Below are positions 7,038 to 10,703 of a stretch of 10,703 bases of DNA, piece after piece. The number at the start of each line of letters is the position of its first letter. The stretch's first letter is position 1. The stretch covers positions 1-10,703 of the forward strand of contig CALLKF010000180.1 of assembly GCA_938008535.1 (NCBI GenBank), read 5' to 3'. The notes under the pieces were generated by a model. That model saw nothing but the letters and a program-made list of their open reading frames with translations, did not search any database and was not told the DNA's origin. This DNA comes from an uncultured Saprospirales bacterium. GTDB taxonomy: Bacteria; Bacteroidota; Bacteroidia; Chitinophagales; JADIYW01. A program made the position numbers and the translations under genes.

Positions 7038-8417
7038 TTATTTTAATAACTGCATTGCCAATCTGTGTCCTAAAGATTTTATTGTTAAACCTGGATTAAT
7101 GCCTGGCGCATTTGGGTAAATACTCGAATCAGCGATGTATAATGTTTTTTCTCCATGTACTTGAAAGTCAGGGTTTACAACTGATTTTGACGCATCGGTA
7201 CCCATTACGCAGCCACCCATTAAATGCAAACCAAAATAGAAATTTGATTTGTAAATTTCCTTCGCGCCAGCAGTAGTTAAAATATTTTCTATTGCTTGCA
7301 AACCCTTATTTCGTCGCGTTTTATCTTGGTCGGTGAGTGGTTTTACAATGGTAAGTTTACCTTTATTATCACACATAATTTCACCAACGTTTTCGTCGCG
7401 CACTGCCACTTCGATGCATTGCATATAACGATATTGTTTCATTAAACGTTGATGTTCAGCACCTGTTTCATTCATCAGCATTCCAATTGAAATTGGTGAA
7501 GCGAACACATTTTCCAACTTAAAACCTTGTGCACGGAAACTATCATCTTTAGATGCAACAGCTTGAAACATTTTTTTATGTGCATCCACTGGTTCGTTTT
7601 GAAAACCCAACCACATAAATTGTGGATGCGATGCGAATTTTTTTCCAAGTGCAGGAAATTTCGATTTGAAACCTGAAAGTGTCATCATGCGTGTTGTGCC
7701 AAATGCGCCACCAGAAAGAATTACTTTTTTACCTTCAAAACTTACTTTGTTTCCATTTTGTAATCCATGAATTTTGCAAGTATCGTTACCTGGTTCTACT
7801 TTGTTTATTTCAGTTTCCGTAATAATTTCTAATCCTTCTTTTTCAGCTTTTTGAATAAAAGCAACTAACGAACTTTGTTTAGAATCTCTGAAACAACCAC
7901 CTAAGCATCCAATGCAATCGTTGCCTTTTTCTGCACCGCAATTGCTTTGTCCGCGACGTAAGTTGCCCCATTTATATCCCAATTTATCACAAGCCTCTAC
8001 GAATAGTTTTGCGTTTCCGTTTCGCTCTTCTGGAACAAATGTGTGTAACACCATATCGCTTTCAACTTGATTGTAATGCTTGTCCATTTCTGCATTGTTG
8101 AACCATTCTACACCACTTTCGGATTTCCAATCATTAAAAGCAATATCATCAAATCTATCCATTAAACATTGATAAACAATAGAAGAACCACCAACCATTT
8201 TAGTTCGAAGGAAACCCATTTTTCCATCTTTGCCAAACTCGATTCCGCCACCCCAATATAAGTGTGCAGATGTTTCAGCTTCCGTTTTTGGAAAGGTATC
8301 TTTTCTGTAAAAATGACCAGCTTCAATTAATAAAACTTTTGCACCAGATTTATTTAAATAATAGGAAAGTGCGCCACCACCTGAACCTGAACCAACTACA
8401 ATAAAATCGTAAATCAT
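7038..8417 (-). CDS. GMC-family FAD-dependent alcohol oxidoreductase with a four-cysteine cluster
   Basis: A 459-residue flavoenzyme of the glucose-methanol-choline family, which oxidises alcohols with FAD. The dinucleotide-binding loop V-V-G-S-G-S-G-G-G is at 7-15, followed by a second-strand acid in L-I-E-A-G (30-34). M-V-G-G-S-S (74-79) matches the FAD-contacting GMC motif. The catalytic end carries H398 in L-H-L-M-G-G-C-V-M-G and N441 in G-I-N-P-G-L-T-I, with I-A-D-S-S-I-Y-P between. C160, C168, C171 and C175 form a cluster that could hold an iron-sulfur centre, as in FAD-dependent glucose dehydrogenase-type enzymes. There is no signal peptide, so it is probably cytoplasmic. It is the first gene of a tight three-gene operon. 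The likely role is oxidising the alcohol made by the hydrolase or the P450; the substrate and electron acceptor are unknown. Confidence 0.9.
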   Translation of the reverse strand: MIYDFIVVGSGSGGGALSYYLNKSGAKVLLIEAGHFYRKDTFPKTEAETSAHLYWGGGIEFGKDGKMGFLRTKMVGGSSIVYQCLMDRFDDIAFNDWKSESGVEWFNNAEMDKHYNQVESDMVLHTFVPEERNGNAKLFVEACDKLGYKWGNLRRGQSNCGAEKGNDCIGCLGGCFRDSKQSSLVAFIQKAEKEGLEIITETEINKVEPGNDTCKIHGLQNGNKVSFEGKKVILSGGAFGTTRMMTLSGFKSKFPALGKKFASHPQFMWLGFQNEPVDAHKKMFQAVASKDDSFRAQGFKLENVFASPISIGMLMNETGAEHQRLMKQYRYMQCIEVAVRDENVGEIMCDNKGKLTIVKPLTDQDKTRRNKGLQAIENILTTAGAKEIYKSNFYFGLHLMGGCVMGTDASKSVVNPDFQVHGEKTLYIADSSIYPNAPGINPGLTIKSLGHRLAMQLLK

Positions 8418-8430
8418 TCGAGTGAATTTT

Positions 8431-8459
8431 GAAAATTAGATAATATGCTAATATACCAA
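8431..8459 (-). promoter_or_regulatory. candidate promoter of the GMC operon
   Basis: On the minus strand TTG (8457-8459), 18 bases, then TAATTTTC (8431-8438), seven of eight positions of TAnnTTTG. The -7 box ends 13 bases before the ATG, so the leader would be only a few bases long. Motif match only. Confidence 0.4.
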
Positions 8460-8490
8460 TTTTTCTGTACTTAGTACTTGGTAATATGCT
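8441..8490. repeat. direct and inverted repeats upstream of the GMC operon
   Basis: TAATATGCT occurs twice in direct orientation (8441-8449 and 8482-8490). Between the copies, TACCAA (8454-8459) pairs with TTGGTA (8478-8483), and the loop contains the palindrome GTACTTAGTAC (8467-8477). The array overlaps the candidate -33 box of the GMC operon and lies just after the radical SAM stop. It is either an operator or a weak transcription end; no T run follows. Confidence 0.4.
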
Positions 8491-8508
8491 GAATTTCGGA
8501 TTTAATTA

Positions 8509-10173
8509 TTAGATAATTTCCGCTAATTCTGTTGGTACAACAACAGCTCGAGTTGTTCCTGTATATTGAATGATTAAATGATAATCACATTGCACTATTC
8601 TGTTTTCTTCTTTTAAAAGAGCATAATTAAAATGTAATGGCAAAATAATGAATCTATATTTAGATACGTTCAAAGAATGCTGTTCAATTATTTGATTTTT
8701 TTCTACTTTTGGAATCTCTTGAAGAAACAAGATTTGTGGTTTAATTTTATGTTGTAAGTAATAATCTATTGCTATTAATTCTTTCAAAACAACATCATTC
8801 GGAAATTGCTTTTCTGCATATTGAAAAATAATTTCATACACATTTTTTAAGGTGTATTTGTGAATATCTTTTACAGAAGAAAAATAAGTACCTAATCCAA
8901 GTAAGAAATTAAAAATGCTATACTTTTCTGTGATGTATTTTAAAGTATGAATCGTTCTTTTTTTGTTCCAGTAGATTTCCAAAGCATGTTCTAACATTGT
9001 AATTTTATGCAGTTGGTCTTCACTCAAATAATTACTTCTAATAATTTGATACGGTGGTTTTGGATCAAACACAAAACCATGTTGTTCAAATTTATCTCGA
9101 ACTGGTGTGCCTTTCAAAAATTTTAAGAAACCTAATTGTAATTCTGGTGCAAAGAGTTTAAATACTTCTTCGAATGAATATTTAATATCTTCAAATTCAT
9201 CTAAAGCCAATCCTACAATTAAATCTAAATGCATTTCAACTTTATTTTCTAATGCTCGGATGATTTTTTTAGTCTTATCAAAATCTTGTTTTCTGCTAAC
9301 TTGTAAGTTTGCTTTTTGATTGACGGTTTGAATTCCAATCTCAAATCGAAATAAACCGACTGGAACTTTTTCTTGTATAAATGCAATAATATCTGGATGA
9401 ATGATGTCTGCTGTAATCTCAAATTGAAATACATTTTGTGGTTGATGGTTATCTAAAATAAATTGAAAAATAGCTATTGTAAAATCTTTTTTAATGTTGA
9501 ATGTTCTGTCTAAAAATTTCACTACTTTTCCATGTTGCATCATGTATAGCAATGTTTGTTTGATGGTATCATTTGGTAGATAGCGCACTTTGTTATCTAA
9601 ACTAGCCAAACAAAATTCGCATTTATATGGACAACCACGCGACGTTTCGATATATAAAACTTTATTTTGGAGCGTTGAAATATCATCATCTGCATAAGGC
9701 ATTATTTCTTCAAAATTTTTCAACTCAAACATTGCAGGTGCTTTGTTTTCTTTGGTTTTGCCATCTTTTTTATAAACCAAACCAGCAATAGATTCAACGT
9801 TTGGATATTGTTGTAGTAACTCATTAAAAGGAGTTTCACCTTCACCAATAATAATATAATCAATATAATCTAAAGCAATTACATCAGTGTATTCATAACT
9901 CACTTCTGGTCCACCTAATAAGATTTTTGTAGTTGGATTTTTTTGTTTGATTTGTTGCGCCACTTGCAAAGTCTGCGTAATATTCCAGATATAACAACTA
10001 AAAGCCACTATATCATAATTGGCACAAAAATCAACCACTGGTTTTTGATCTTCATTGATGGTAAATTCTTTCCAATCCAAACCTTCGTATTCTTTATTCA
10101 ATTGATATAAGATACGAATCGCTAAATTAGTATGAATGTACTTCGCATTTAATGTAGTAAGCAATATTTGCAT
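8509..10173 (-). CDS. B12-binding-domain radical SAM protein with C-terminal DUF4080-like region
   Basis: A 554-residue protein. The N-terminal ~130 residues match a cobalamin-binding-type fold (I-L-L-T-T-L-N-A-K-Y-I-H at 3-14, L-L-G-G-P-E at 85-90, G-E-G-E-T-P-F at 110-116), but the base-on DxHxxG motif is not seen, as is usual in this group. The radical SAM core carries C181, C185 and C188 (C-P-Y-K-C-E-F-C), which bind the [4Fe-4S] cluster that cleaves S-adenosylmethionine. The C-terminal ~200 residues, from about F-L-K-G-T-P-V-R, resemble DUF4080. The substrate is unknown. I chose the ATG at 10173 because homologues begin M-K/Q-I-L-L-T-T-L-N-A-K-Y. A longer GTG start at 10209 would lie inside the upstream terminator stem and add twelve hydrophobic residues of no family. 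Confidence 0.88.
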   Translation of the reverse strand: MQILLTTLNAKYIHTNLAIRILYQLNKEYEGLDWKEFTINEDQKPVVDFCANYDIVAFSCYIWNITQTLQVAQQIKQKNPTTKILLGGPEVSYEYTDVIALDYIDYIIIGEGETPFNELLQQYPNVESIAGLVYKKDGKTKENKAPAMFELKNFEEIMPYADDDISTLQNKVLYIETSRGCPYKCEFCLASLDNKVRYLPNDTIKQTLLYMMQHGKVVKFLDRTFNIKKDFTIAIFQFILDNHQPQNVFQFEITADIIHPDIIAFIQEKVPVGLFRFEIGIQTVNQKANLQVSRKQDFDKTKKIIRALENKVEMHLDLIVGLALDEFEDIKYSFEEVFKLFAPELQLGFLKFLKGTPVRDKFEQHGFVFDPKPPYQIIRSNYLSEDQLHKITMLEHALEIYWNKKRTIHTLKYITEKYSIFNFLLGLGTYFSSVKDIHKYTLKNVYEIIFQYAEKQFPNDVVLKELIAIDYYLQHKIKPQILFLQEIPKVEKNQIIEQHSLNVSKYRFIILPLHFNYALLKEENRIVQCDYHLIIQYTGTTRAVVVPTELAEII

Positions 10174-10177
10174 GATG

Positions 10178-10204
10178 CAAAGATAAAGGATAAATAAAAA
10201 ACAA
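10178..10204 (-). promoter_or_regulatory. promoter of the radical SAM gene, probably giving a leaderless mRNA
   Basis: On the minus strand TATCTTTG (10178-10185) matches TAnnTTTG perfectly. A TTG at 10202-10204 lies 16 bases upstream, slightly closer than usual. Only four bases separate the -7 box from the ATG at 10173, so transcription should begin at or next to the start codon. The -33 box sits within the terminator stem of the preceding gene. Confidence 0.5.
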
Positions 10205-10227
10205 GCCACATATAATGAGGCTTGTTT
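10199..10227 (-). terminator. Rho-independent terminator of the aldehyde dehydrogenase gene
   Basis: AAACAAGCC (10199-10207) and GGCTTGTTT (10219-10227) make a perfect 9-base-pair stem. The loop of 11 bases can itself pair CAT with ATG. On the minus strand the stem runs straight into six T and then ATTTAT, the classic intrinsic terminator form. It begins about 20 bases after the aldehyde dehydrogenase stop codon, so it ends that transcript before the radical SAM gene. Confidence 0.8.
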
Positions 10228-10247
10228 AGTTTTATTTTGATGTATAA

Positions 10248-10703
10248 TTACTTAAACTTCTCTTTATTTCCAATGCCATCTAATGGAAGCACATTGGTGA
10301 TAAACTTAAACCAATTTCTTGATTTACCAAACCAGCTCAACATTACAGCATGTAAAAGTTTATATTTTGTATTGGTATAAGGATACCATTGTGGTTCAAT
10401 TAATTTTCCTTGTTTGTCAATCAATACAGATTTTAAATTACAGAAAGCCAATAAACCATCTTCGCCTTTAAATCTACCAATACCACTATCTTTTACACCA
10501 CCAAATGGCAAGTAAGGATTGGCTTCATTCAACATGTGATTGTTGATACACACATTACCGGATTTTATTGCTCTTGCCACACGTTCGCCACGTGCAGCGT
10601 CTTTTGTCCAGACAGATGCACTTAAACCATACACAGAATCGTTGGCTAATGCAATTGCTTCTTCTTCTGTTTTAAATTTCATAATGGCTAAAGTAGGACC
10701 AAA
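10248..10703 (-). CDS. aldehyde dehydrogenase, C-terminal part, continues past the window edge
   Basis: The final ~151 residues of an NAD(P)-dependent aldehyde dehydrogenase. The frame is open to the right edge and begins F-G-P-T-L-A-I, the conserved E-x-F-G-P segment after the catalytic domain. Next come the family stretch A-N-D-S-V-Y-G-L-S-A-S-V-W-T, V-C-I-N-N-H (dimer strand) and P-F-G-G-V-K-D-S-G-I-G-R, then E-D-G-L-L-A-F. The catalytic cysteine and NAD-binding part lie outside the window. The tail after about residue 110 is longer than in many members and has aromatic residues (W-Y-P-Y, S-W-F-G, N-W-F-K-F), possibly a membrane-surface contact as in some fatty-aldehyde dehydrogenases. It ends in its own terminator. 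Substrate unknown; a role after the GMC enzyme is inference. Confidence 0.92.
   Translation of the reverse strand, partial: FGPTLAIMKFKTEEEAIALANDSVYGLSASVWTKDAARGERVARAIKSGNVCINNHMLNEANPYLPFGGVKDSGIGRFKGEDGLLAFCNLKSVLIDKQGKLIEPQWYPYTNTKYKLLHAVMLSWFGKSRNWFKFITNVLPLDGIGNKEKFK

Noticed and set aside
10174..10209. GTG start adding twelve residues to the radical SAM protein
   Set aside because: The GTG lies within the terminator hairpin upstream of the predicted promoter start, and homologues start at the M-Q-I-L-L position.

Overview
This is an AT-rich window of a Bacteroidota (Bacteroidetes) chromosome. Four signs point there: TAnnTTTG-type -7 boxes and A-rich sequence instead of Shine-Dalgarno motifs ahead of starts; an N-terminal HSPF-type methyltransferase family common in the phylum; a periplasmic-TPR sensor kinase paired with a NarL-type regulator; and a B12-binding/DUF4080 radical SAM protein. 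I cannot place it below phylum with confidence.

Layout. At the left edge is the 5' part of a tRNA (probably Arg) on the minus strand, divergent from a plus-strand hotdog acyl-CoA thioesterase (193-732). The thioesterase faces a convergent SAM-dependent methyltransferase (755-1543). Next comes a minus-strand signalling operon: an unlisted 37-codon hydrophobic small ORF (4049-4162), a TPR sensor histidine kinase (2251-4041) and a NarL/FixJ response regulator (1608-2246). Divergent from it is a cytochrome P450 (4229-5559) that is intact except for one missing base just after the heme-binding cysteine. A 150-base intergenic element with nested inverted repeats separates it from a tight minus-strand operon (8417 to 5734). 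That operon encodes a GMC flavin oxidoreductase with a four-cysteine cluster, a haloalkane-dehalogenase-like alpha/beta hydrolase and a small protein of unknown family. Further right are a B12-binding radical SAM protein (8509-10173) and the C-terminal part of an aldehyde dehydrogenase (10248 to beyond the right edge), separated by a terminator hairpin.

How the genes may work together. The P450, dehalogenase-like hydrolase, GMC alcohol oxidoreductase and aldehyde dehydrogenase are the enzyme classes needed to take an alkane or haloalkane to alcohol, aldehyde and acid. This is inference: the dehalogenase and GMC genes are almost certainly co-transcribed, but the P450 lies on the other strand and the aldehyde dehydrogenase belongs to a separate transcription unit. 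The two-component operon next to the P450 could control it, but no binding site is visible. The points most worth a second look are the small ORF leading the kinase operon, the dehalogenase/GMC/small-protein operon, the P450 frameshift, and a terminator that appears to carry the promoter of a leaderless radical SAM gene.
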